From Macrocystis pyrifera (taxonomy: Eukaryota; Sar; Phaeophyceae; Laminariales; Laminariaceae): a stretch of DNA of 64,000 nt. Shown here one piece after another: positions 38,901 through 50,900 of this stretch. Positions within the stretch are counted from its first letter, which is position 1, and every line of letters begins with the position of its first letter. The DNA is taken from contig JASSKH010000024.1 in NCBI GenBank assembly GCA_031763025.1, positions 7,258,523 through 7,322,522 on the forward strand, read 5' to 3'. Both the position numbers and the translations under genes were made by a program. The notes under the pieces are model-generated. The model worked only from the letters and a program-made list of their open reading frames with translations, did not search any database and was not told the DNA's origin.

Positions 38901-41900
38901 CAAACAGCACTGAATTCCACTGTGTAGTTAATGTATTTAGTTTTATCGTCTCTACTTGATAATATGATATGACCGCTCGTATTAGAGAGGTTGTGCCTCA
39001 AGAAAGAGTCAACCGCATCTCGTCGTCAACCGTGTCTCATCATCTCCCGAACCAAAAACACTAAGTTAACTCGCATTAGATCAAGTAGTTAATTAATCCA
39101 TTTCATCCGTCCCTACCCTCTTATCGCATGCTAGTAAAGAGGTAAATGAGGCAAGACGGCCGCATACTCGCAGCAGGCCATCTGCGTTTGAATAAAAAAA
39201 AACAAAAAAAAACTCACGAAACCCCGCCGCACTCAAACACACCACCAAGACTACAGCATGCCGACGACCGCGACAACCTCGAGACGGCGTGCCACGAAAC
39301 AAGTCCCACACGCTAGCCCTAGCTCGCCCGCTTCTGTAGACACGAGGTTTGTGGAAATCGTTCACGTACATCTCTCGCGATATATGGTAGCGCGGAAAAA
39401 ATGCAGACAGACAATACACAGACAGACAACCAGACGAATTAAATAATGCAAGCCTGTACGCTACCCCGTATAACTTTTTTTTTGCTATAGAGGCAAAAAC
39501 GGACTAGTTTCTACTGCAGCAGCAGAGAGGTGGATGAGGCAAGACGGCCTCATACTTACAGGGCAGGCCGTGTGCGTCTGGAGTAAAAAAATATTATAAC
39601 GAAAAAATGAAATCCTGCCGCACACAACAACACACGCCACCATAACCACAGCAACCCGCCGACCGCGACCACCTCGTGACGGTATGCGACGAAACCCATG
39701 GCACGCCTTGGCCCATACCAGCCCTCTTCCCTAGGCCTCGGGTTTGCGGAAATCGATATTGTACCGCGCAATCAATGATAATACCATAAAACGCGGACAG
39801 ACAGTACGCCAAAGACAGACCAATGGAATGATGGAAGCCTGTACGCACTCCTGTATGGAGGGGCTTTTTTTTAGCAGCCTCAGCACTACAGTATTAGAGA
39901 GATAAATGAGGCAAGGCGGCCTCTTACTTGCAGCAGGTCGCGTGGGTTCGAAGAAATGAAAACGGGAAACAAAGAAGTGACCAATAGATCCCGCCGCAAC
40001 TGAAACACACCACCAAAACCACAGCAGCCCGGCGATCGGGATCACCTCGAGACGATGTGCCACGAAACAAGCCTTACGGGTTAGCCTATATTCGTCCGCT
40101 TCCGTATAACCCGTTTTTTTGGCAATCGGGCTTGCACCGCTCTTGCAGTCAATGATAATGCGGAAAAAAACGCAGGCAGACAGTACACAGACAGCCAGAC
40201 TAACTAAATGATGGAAGCCTATATGAATAGGCTTAAGGCAAGAAAAACGGCGTCATCATGAAGAGTTTTTTTTCCCTCACAGAACAAAAAAGCAGCCCAA
40301 GTATAAACGAACAGTGACTTTGCAAAATTCGACGCAAGTCGACGAGGGAAAAAATGCTGAATTCTCCCCCCGACAAAAGTCAAGGCACGAAGCGTAGTGG
40401 AGAGGGGGGGAGGAGCGTCCGCTATGTGACCCCGTATTTGAGTTACTACTGAGAGGGGAGCGAGAGAGTAGGGCGAGGACAAAAAAACAACCAACATATT
40501 CACATGTCGGATGCAAAGGTACTGGATAACTCCACAGTTGAGGAGTCCCCATGAGTGAAAAAACAAATGGACTAGAAAAAGCGCGACTTTCACGTGCCAT
40601 TATACTTTTTATTCCTAGAACAAGCAATGACACGTTATTCGTAGGGGTGGTGCCATTCTTTCTAATCTTAACTCGACATCTCACCAAAAGCAACCCGACC
40701 AACATTTTCTGTGCGCTATAACTAGTCCTAAAAACAGTACACTATCTACGCAGGAGCAAGAGTATCACGCTAACTGGTAATTGCTCACTTGAAAAGCCCA
40801 ACCGTTCAGAAAATGTTGCCTCAGAAGGCAACTGTGGTACCCCTGCCTACCGTGGGATGAGCCGAACACGTGGCCATTATTTCAACCACCGTAGGGTGAA
40901 CGGCGTCTGAACACTCCTGCCCGCTGTTCAGCTCTACTCCTATATACGCTCCGTCGTGCGTACAGATTTGTCTTGTCAGACGAAGTCACCTGTAAGCTTC
41001 GATGCTCTTTTCAGGCTCTCCCATAAGGTGGTATGCCTTAGCCGCCAGGCAAGTGGACGTTATGTATTCCGCCGGTGCCGCTTCCAAGGTATTAATGTCG
41101 CGCGCCGCGGTTAGGTGCTTGATCGCGGAGGTGACATGCTGTGCGTTTTTCGAGACAGTTGGTGGGGGAAAGGACATTGGGGGGGAAATGCCAACATTTC
41201 CATCAGCGATAAGGCCGTTAACGGCAGAGGTTAGTCGGTGGAAAAACATCGACGGGGGTGGGGTAGGGATGAACTCATTGTCACGCATGGCCGTGGTCGT
41301 ATGACCATAGACCCTCGCATCCCTACAATGCCGGGACGGAGCACGTTGGTTTTCACCGGCCAGGGTGGGGTAGGGGGGGGGGGGGGCTCATTTGTCGGTT
41401 GCCTTAGTCATTTGACCGTTGACCACGCATCCTTTTCGAGACGGAGCGAAACATCGACGGGGGGAGGATGAACCCAAGCACGCACAATACGCATAATCTA
41501 CTTGTGTTTGCCGAAATGCGTCGTGCTTCGTCGGATAACCCCACTCGACCGCCGCGCTTACGGCCTCCAGATACCAACTCGGATTAGTAAACCTCCCCCG
41601 CCCCCCCTGTGTCCTGATCATGTTTTTTATTGCGCAGAAATAGAACAAAAACAGAGTCAAGCGCCGCTTCTAGTTTTTAACCCTGATGTGGATTGGCTGA
41701 ACACCTATATACAACCTCCCCAGCGGTGACAGCAAGTCTCGCCCTTGCCAATGGAATCGACGCACGTATCCCGAACCTTGGCAGCGACGACCACGCGACT
41801 ACGACTACAACGATAACGAAACGCACACTTCTCCCGTACGCATATACGCCGGACCATCTCACAAAGTCAGGCGAAATCCCCGTGAGGCAAAGCTTCGCCA

Positions 41901-44900
41901 GCTCTGCCCTCGCCCAACCCTCCCGGGCGCGCATTCCATTGTCGGCCGCCAAGCCGCCAACCCCCGCTGACCAGGCCGCCGCCACAGACCCCCGTCTCCC
42001 TCCCTTTGACGAGGCCGCCGTCGCAGCCGCAGCCGCAGCCGCCTCTGCCGTCGCTTGCGCTAGCTTTACTGCCTCCGTGAGGTTTTCTCCCGCCTCTCGA
42101 GCCAGGCGCAACATCGGGGTTCGGCCGGGGTGGGGGGGGGTCGAAGGTTGAGCCGCCGGCGGAGGTGGCAGCGCGCATTCTGAGCTGAAGGCGAGCGAGC
42201 GCAAGGCGGCCGAGATGCCAGTGGAGCTCCTGCCGGAGGGCTAGCTGTTTATTTGGGCAGGTCTGGCGACAATAAGCGCGCAACACGACGGCGGTGAAGG
42301 TAAGAAGGTGGGGGAGGGGGCGTTCTGCGGCACTTAAACTAAGGTCCGATTCCCGTCAAAGCGCTCGTAGCTGTATTTTTGGGGGCAGGTCCTCCGACAT
42401 GCGTGGAAAAATGACGTCAGCGGTACAAAAGAGGGGACAGGGTGCACGGTGAGGCACTACGGTCCGAGCGGGCGATTGGTGTAACGTATTGAAAACGAGG
42501 GGGGAGTCTTACGGTAGATGAATGTTTGGTGAGGCGTGCCAATATAGGCGTACCAGGGTATGCAGCAATTGTTATGGTCGATATATTTTATGACTGACCG
42601 GGCTTCCTCCAGCCAATATCGTTGGAAGAATTCTGGTAATTCATGCTTAACCATACTGTATTGTATGGTGACATACCTGTATAGGCTTTGGGGTTCGTTC
42701 GTCAGGTTGCACTTTTTGTCTTTTCTCGATATCAGTTTTTTGGGCGCTTCTACTGCAGGTATTGAGGTATAGACCTCCTCAAGCGAGAGGGGTCTAAGTT
42801 AGGTTGCTACTACCCTTGCCGTAGCACGCGCTCCAAAATATGTGTACCGATCGTGTACTAATATTTAATACAAAACGGTCTTTATATTTACGGACATAGT
42901 GGTAAAATGTAACGAAAACTGCGCGGAGGCGGGAGGGGGGAGGGGGGGTTGTTGCGGGAATAATTGCGTGTTTTGGTGTGGCTACGACAGTATTGGAAAC
43001 AAGAATGGATTGTAGTGGCGCAACTCGACCCCCCAATCACGAGCAGATCTATCTCATTGGGTGGGTGATTTTTGCCTCGACACCCCCTCCCACCGGTTGC
43101 AGGAAGAAGACCCTGGAGATATAGACAACCCATATAAATAAATAAACAAATCTGGCTGACGAGGAGAGCTGTTCAACCGAAGAGCTACCCAACAAGGCAT
43201 GCCTTATTTGAAAAATAGTATTTCTTATTTATGACCTCGTATATCGGCCATGGGATTATTGGTCGGGTTTCTCCTTAATATTTCGTCAAGGTCAGTGTTG
43301 GGGGTTGAGGTAAATATCTCCTTGAGTGAGGAGCCTCAGAAAAATCTTGGAAAAATCAGGTGCTTACTCCTACCGTAGCACGCCTCTTCCTCCTATGAGC
43401 CGATGTCTAGAGTAGTATTTGGGCGTGCAAGGCGGTGTCGGGCCCTTATTCTATCGAAGATGTATGTGGACGTGAATACGTGCTCCAGTTTCTAATCCAG
43501 CCTCCAAGCACCCGCAGGAAAATGACTGGGGTTGTGATTTTGTTCTCGTTTATTTAATTTTTCTATGACATTTATTATCTTCGTCCTCCTTTCTTCTGCT
43601 TCCTCCCTATATTCTAGTCGCAACTCAGATTCGGGGTCACATGCCAGGCTCTTCTCTCTCTCTCTCCCCCCCCCCAACTACTGTGCTCCGTCTCGAAAGG
43701 CATGCGTGGTCAATGGCCAAATGACTAAGTCAAGCAACAAATGTGTACGCCCCCGCCCCCCCCCGCAACTACGGAATATACGCGCCTTTTGCATTATATA
43801 TACGTATGTATGACAATCAACAACCTTCAAGGACACAAGCAAATGGCTGGTTTAATACGACGATCAACGCGAGAACGAGAATCTTTGCTTCTCGTTGCAC
43901 ATATGCCCTTCCAAAATCGACAGCCACCCCTGCCGTTTCCCGCGCCGACCTTCGCACAGACTTCAGACCCGTGCTATGAGAGGGGTAGTGCTCTTTGGCC
44001 GAAATGTTTTTATTACTCGCTTTCCACTTGTGTTTTACGATAGTTTTCGTTGTGTAGCACCTGGGCCATGGAGGATAGTAGCAGGTTTTCTAGAAAATCG
44101 GTCCTGGGGTGCGGTATACCTACGGTAGAGCTCCTCAAGTATGGAGCCTCAGAAGCATTTGGTGCTACCCGTAACTATCGCAGCACCCCGTCTTCACCTG
44201 AAGAGCGGTCCTGAGGTGCGCGATGCCCGTTTCCAAAGCCTCGCTTGATGGGTTTCCAGCTACTCTGCGGTAGCCTGCACCTCCGAGGCCTTCGCCGGAG
44301 GCTCCTTCTCTCTCGATGGTTGCTCTGGCCAGTAGCAGCAGAGCTTCGGCGCGATCGCGCGTGTCGTCGGGAATAACCTTGCCGTGCGACCAAAGATGAA
44401 TGTGCGTGCGTGCGACCAATTAAGTGCCTTTGTGGTTTGTTGTCGTTGAGTTGTTATTGCTGTTGTTGTTGCTCTTGTTTGTTGTTCTCACATCAGCTTG
44501 TCGAAAAAACGATACCCGGTATTGTCCGCAGTCACAGTACAAGACAGACTCCAATAACTCCGGAGTGGAAGAATGCCTCAGATCAGGGGAAAATACTACT
44601 ACACCTGTGGTACAAAACAGTACAACGTCATAGCTGAAGCACATCGTGCACCTCAAACACGAAACGTAAGCAATCATGGAGCATTGGCAAGCTTTCACAC
44701 ACCGGACATACAGATGATCATCTGGATCATCTGTAGATCATCTAGACCCTACACTTTTCCGTGATGAGATGACGTTCTGCAAGAGCCGTCAACCCTTTTA
44801 AGACTGCAGTCCCGTTTTGGAGACTAACTACCCAAATTTTAAGTAGTTTATCCCCAAAACAGGACTGCAGTCCTGAAGGATTGAATCGTGCAGACCCCCA

Positions 44901-47900
44901 CTGGGCAAAACGCGTTCGTAAAAGGAGCCTGTGTAAATTTAGTCAAACGTATCCCACCCGAAAAAATCACCTCTATTTATCATGCAGATCATACAACATC
45001 AGGAAGGATGATCTGTCCGCCTCGAAAGATCTAGATCATCAGATGAGTCTCATCTGTCCGATGTGTGGTAAAAAAATTGCCGCGCTGGCCGTAAATATAG
45101 TATCCGCTTAGACACTAATTTGAATACCAGGTGGTCATTATATTTACGCCCAGAGCGGTGCTTCGTAGCCTCGTTCGGACGAACTGCCATTTACGTGGGT
45201 CAATTGGCGCATGAAATATATCTACCGGGTGGTGCACTATTAAGTGAGGCCATCCTTCAAAACAGTTTCCTTTTTATTTATTTATACTTCGTTGTGGGTT
45301 GATGAGATGTTCGCTGGTTTGCAAGAAATTATTTATTCCCCCGCCCGCCGACGCGTCTTATGTATGTACGGTAGAGATTGCAATTAGGGGGGGGTGAGCT
45401 CGTTATCATGCATGGCCATAGTCGTATAACCATAGACCCTCGTATCCCTACAATGCCGGGACGGAGCACGTCGGGTTTTCACCGACCAGGAAGACATTGC
45501 TTGCACCAAGCGCGAACCGCCGTGAGGTGTTGGGCGAGTCGCACGAAGGGTGAGCTGCATCCTACTAAGAACCGCTTTTGAGCTGGATTTTCTTGCATAT
45601 GGATGACAGCGTCAAATAATTGATGTACATTCAGGGGGTTGCAATCTACCGGCGTCCCCGGTGGCTTGGTAGGTGGTCCGCGTACCTATCAAGGTCAATT
45701 TCGTGGGTTCGAGTCTCACCGAGTGCATGTTCGTACGGACTTTTTCTTGCATAAAAAAGTGATTACCAGAAAGCGCGAGAGCGTGAGTTAGCTACAGTTG
45801 GTTAAAATCGATGAGCAGTGGGAATGCTGAAGCCTATGCGCGACAACAAATAAAGGCACGTACCAGGGGGGAGAAGGGACGATACCTGTAACCACGGCTT
45901 GTCCACAAGATCGCTCAGGGTAAAACCTCCTACGAGTTAGGCTGGAAAGTAAAAGTGATGATTAAAAAACAAAATCAAGCGTTGCACGTTTTTGAGCCCC
46001 CAGACGTTTTCTCACCGGCAGGAGGAGGGAGGCGTCCTCAACCATTGCAATCGAGTAGCTGCTGTACCCGATACCTTTGGATGCGGTGTGTGTTGTTCTA
46101 CCATATTGTTGGTGAGGTATATACCCATATATGTGCCGTGCCGCCATGCTGCTTATTGCGTATCGTCGGGCTTACAGCTTTCGAATTTTTTCTTCGAATA
46201 TATGTTACACAGTCGATTGTTGGGTGAGGCATGAAAATAAACAGCTCCTCGACTGAGGACCCTCAGAAATATTCGGTACTGCTCTATGCTCGTACCCCTA
46301 TCGCAATCGCAATCACTTCGCTACAGCTACTAACCCGCTCGCTCGCCCGCCCCGGTTTTGTTCATTCGCCCTTTGAGGACCCGTACACAGCGAAATGACG
46401 CATCAGTGTGACGAGTGCGGTCTTATCATAGTTGTGCGCATGCAGCGCACGATAGATTGTTCGTATACGCGCGCGTGCCGTACGTTCGTACGTACGTGGT
46501 CCCAACTCTTTGGGGCATTGGAGCGCAGGACTCGAAGCAAACATCCTGCCCTGACCTACGTACATAGCACCTCGGGTTGTTTTGTGTTTTGTGTGGTCAA
46601 TGCTGTAAAATCGTCATTAATGTTTTCGTCAGTGTTTCGCTGTACTATGGTCAAATTCGTCAAGTTGTATCAATCTCCCAAAAGGGTTGACCTCGCCCTT
46701 CTCGTCAAACCGCCGCTCAACTTTCTTACCTCCGCAGCCTTCGTCAGGTGGTCCCACGCCTGGGCGGCCGACTGCGGGTGCCCGCCGATTGTCGACGCAT
46801 GCTTATCAAGGTAAAGCTTTCCCGCCGTCCCTAACGCCCTGCCGTACGCCGCCTTTACCCCTCGCAGTCTCACAGGGAGCCTGTCCTCCGCTTGAGCGTC
46901 GTAAGAAGAAGAAGAAGAAGGGTGGTGGCGGTTTTTGTTCGAGTTGCTGCCGCCCGCTTGGGTGGATGTAGGGGGCCGGCCGGGTATGCGCACCGGCATC
47001 TCGTAGGCGTGTGCGGGACCGCTGTCGGTGGCATGGCGCGCGGCGTCTGGGTCCTCGACCTTGAGTCTTTTGTCGTCGACTAAGACCTGGTAGGAAGATT
47101 TTTCGGGGTTCCACAAGCACGCGCCCCCCCCCCCCCCCCCCAGCGAGCGAAAGGTTGAGATGGTCTATTCGGCCGTGATGTTTACCTCGACGGCGCGTGC
47201 ACTTCTACACTTATTGCAGCTTGCGATAGATAGATAGTGCCTGGTATCATGTGTATGGCGGGTATCGAGGCACGGTTCGCCAACCGACAAGCTTAGCATC
47301 GGTAAATCATGAAATCATTAATGGCGGACGCGTGGTATGGGGAATGTATATTACAGCAACAAAAACGAACAATGGTTCTTGAAGTTGAGGATCTCTGTAC
47401 TAATGTGTACCAATATTAATAGTACTATTTGTACTAACATCACTGATAGCAAGTCACTCAGCAACCGCCTTTGACAAACGTTGTAAGCCACAGTAAACCT
47501 CGATACACAATCATTGTCGAGCCATGGGCTATTAGTACGGTTGTTGTCCAACGAAAAATGTTGTATAGAGTCGCTTCGAACCGAAGGGACATTGAAGACA
47601 TTGAGTACGTCACAGACATTAAGGATTGACGACATCGAAGATGCATGTTCGGGTAGATAGCTCCTCGGTTGAAAAGGCATGTTCGGGATCAAAACTGTTC
47701 ACCGGTCGGGTCAAACCCCGTGGGTCAGGTCAGGTCGGGTAGGGTCGGATCAAACCTCGCGGGTCGGATCGAGTTGGGCGGGGTCGGGTTGGGTTGATTG
47801 AACTGCTGAAGAATGACACTGTAAGGGCTTGCCAAAGCCTCACCTCGTAGTCTCGAATGGCGCGTTCAAGGCTGAAGACGGCGAGCTCCCGGTTCTCAGC

Positions 47901-50900
47901 CAAGTCTCCCGCTAACCTTCTCAAGACTCCCCGAGCGTACTCCACCTGCGTAAAAGGTACCAAACATCGGACAGATACATCACGATCTATCTACATGTAG
48001 ATCGTCTAGATTTCGCATTTCCTGGCCGGTATATATGACGCTGCTTTGCCAGAGCCGCATCATACAGAACCCACCACCCCGCGTAAAACATGCGCGCAAC
48101 AAAGGTGTCATTCAGATTTCACCACCAGGCGAAAGATTGTCCAGATTTGGCAGACCATTCCAAATCAGGGATCCATCTGACCCGACAGATCTAGATTATG
48201 AACTGGGGATCGGACCTATCTGATCTGTCCCCTGCGTGCGAGGTATACAGTACGATTTTTTTTTTTTTACGTTGTATATTCATTTGTGGGTCCGTGTGCT
48301 CATCGACGTGGCGTATCATTGGTCGGAGCCTGTCCTGTGACGACGGACTTCAGTCTGATCGGAAATGTAAGGTGCTTTTGTACATATCGTGGCCATCGAA
48401 ATGTACCTTATATTCTCGATCCGAGAGGCAGGTTTTTTGCGATGAGTTCATGTGAGAACAATAACAATCACGCCTTTGTCTTACTGCAATAGCAGCGGTG
48501 CCGGAAGGTCATCACCTTTCTTGGAAGCTATTACGGGGTCCATGGTTAACGGGACCAAATTTTGTTAGTAAAAATACGTAAATATGTAGGTTTTTATGTA
48601 TCCCATAGGTCCTGTTAACTATGGACCCCCGTAGTAGGTTCCTTCAACAAAGGGGGACCAAAAGAAAATCACACTACGAGTAGCGAGCACGACTACACGT
48701 TGTTTTCAGTTGCGGTTATTCGGCCAGGGTTTATTTTGGCTCAGCTTTTGTTACGCACTTACTTTTGGGGAGGGAGAAAAATATCGAAAGCTCCGCACAA
48801 AATACAAAGAAGTGGAACTAAACGGTCGTGGTGTATACTATCGTACGGGGGATGGTTAAACCACCCCCCCCCTTCCGCTTGTCCGCCTCTTGTCTGTGCA
48901 AGTACCCTTGGAATAAGTTGTCTGACTCGTGCTGGGATAGGGAGGTAGGTAGCACCTAATGTAGCTGAGCCTCGTCAGCTTAGGGACCCCACACCTACCT
49001 CACCCAAAACTGACTTTTTTTATAAAGTGGGTATGGCTTAACCCGATAAACCATCCCATGGCCTAGGTAGCAAACTAAAAACATTGTGTGACACGAATGG
49101 GATGCCGGGTATAGCACGAGTCATCTCGCCTGTGCTTTGGCCCTCTCTTCGGTGTTCTTCTCGCCCTTGAGGATCTCGCTCGCGGATTCGATGTTGTCAA
49201 GGCTCCTCTGCCGGTAGTCGGAAGCCTTGTATTTTTTTTTGTTTTTATTTCAAAGTTAAAAAAGAGGCATCGAAGAAGAGGAGAGAAACGGCCGAGGCAC
49301 AAAGAACAGTCACTAAAACAATTATCCCATAACCAAAACGGATAAGGACGACAAAACAGCCCCCGTGTCCTTAAGTCTACGTATCCGTGGTTTTGGCGAA
49401 GAACCATATATGGCATTGATACCCCTAAAGGCCTTCTCTCACACCACTCTGTCCTTAAATATATAGACCGTATGTATACTAATATTCAATAAAAATGTCA
49501 TTATATTCGGAGACATAGTGGCGTACATTTCGGGACATAGTGACACGTTTTTGTTTAATGACCGGTCTTTCCTATTTTCCTTTTTTCGAAAATTACGCTC
49601 AGTTCTCCTTTTTAAAAAAATTGCACTCAATTCTCCGAAAGTACCGGAGACACAATGCCAATGTACGCAGCCACGTATCAGCCTCCCGCTCCCGCCTCGC
49701 CCCCCGCCCTCGCATGCTTGCTTACCTTGTTTGTCATAACGCCCACTTCCTTATAGAACCCCGCCTCCGTGTCACGCCCCGCTTTCACGTCCGGCTTTTC
49801 TTTCGGGATTTCCTTTAGGAACACAGGGCAGACCAGGCGGCGACACGGCGGGATCGAGCAGCGTCACAACTCGAGGGTTCGTCCCTGAACGTCGCGTGTG
49901 GGGGTGGCACGGTTTGCTCGCGAGGGGTGCGCGGTCGCGACTAAATGTGTCCGGTGCCTTTGTGAAGACATCCTTGTTTGCCCACCAGGTATATACCCAG
50001 CCTGGTTGCATCTACCATCCGCCGTCCAGAGACGAGTAGACTTTTCGGAGAAGCGTAAATGGGATACCGGACCGCGCGGTAAACTCAAGCGTTCGTCCCT
50101 GAGCGTTGCACATAGCGACCGAGGGCACGCTTTACTCAACGAGGAGTCGTCGCGGTCGGTCAACATGCCAAGTGCTCTGGTGATCGGAAGCCTCCATTTG
50201 TTTTTTTTTGCACCAGATATACAGCGTGGCTGTATCTGCCTTCCTGAGAGACGCGTCGAGAAGACGCAAGTTACGAGAAGGGCAGTACCTTTGCTTTTCT
50301 GGATGGCGGACTCTTCAAGTAAAGAACTGCCCAAATATCGATATCGTTGGACTACAAGTTATGAGTATTTTTATCTTTAGTATTCGTCGTATACCCTAGG
50401 GTTGCATGAGTTTAGTGGGTCGGGTTGCACTTTTCCGTTTCTTCCTCGAAAGCCAGGTTTAAGGGGTGGTATAGAGTTCCCTCAAGCGAGGAAGGAGCAA
50501 CCCGAAGCGCAAGGCCTCACCTTCGGGGATGCCTTCTAAACGTCCCCGTGGGCGTTGTTTTATATATCGCCTACGAACGAAAGCAGCCTTGGCTACACTA
50601 TCAGTTCCTCCCCTTTTCTTGCTCTCGCGACGAGTTTCTCCTGACCTTAACCCCAACTCCAACCCGAGAGATAAAATCCTGAGGTCCGGGGATGTCTCCT
50701 AAACGTCCCCGTGGTTGTAATTAAAAATCTCGCCTATTCCTGGTACTTATGAATAGTCTTGATTATCAGTTTCTCCCTCCCTTTTCTTGCCTTCTCGACG
50801 AGGTCCGCCATCGCCCCGAAGGCCATGCCCATCTCGAGGGCGGCTATTCCCCATCTTCGGGGGTACCGAGTAGGGTTGTACAGCTGCAGGCAGACGTTGT

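Noticed and set aside
39125..40235. CRISPR-like array
   Set aside because: Three long units of about 370 bp with no short repeat-spacer pattern, in a eukaryotic intron.
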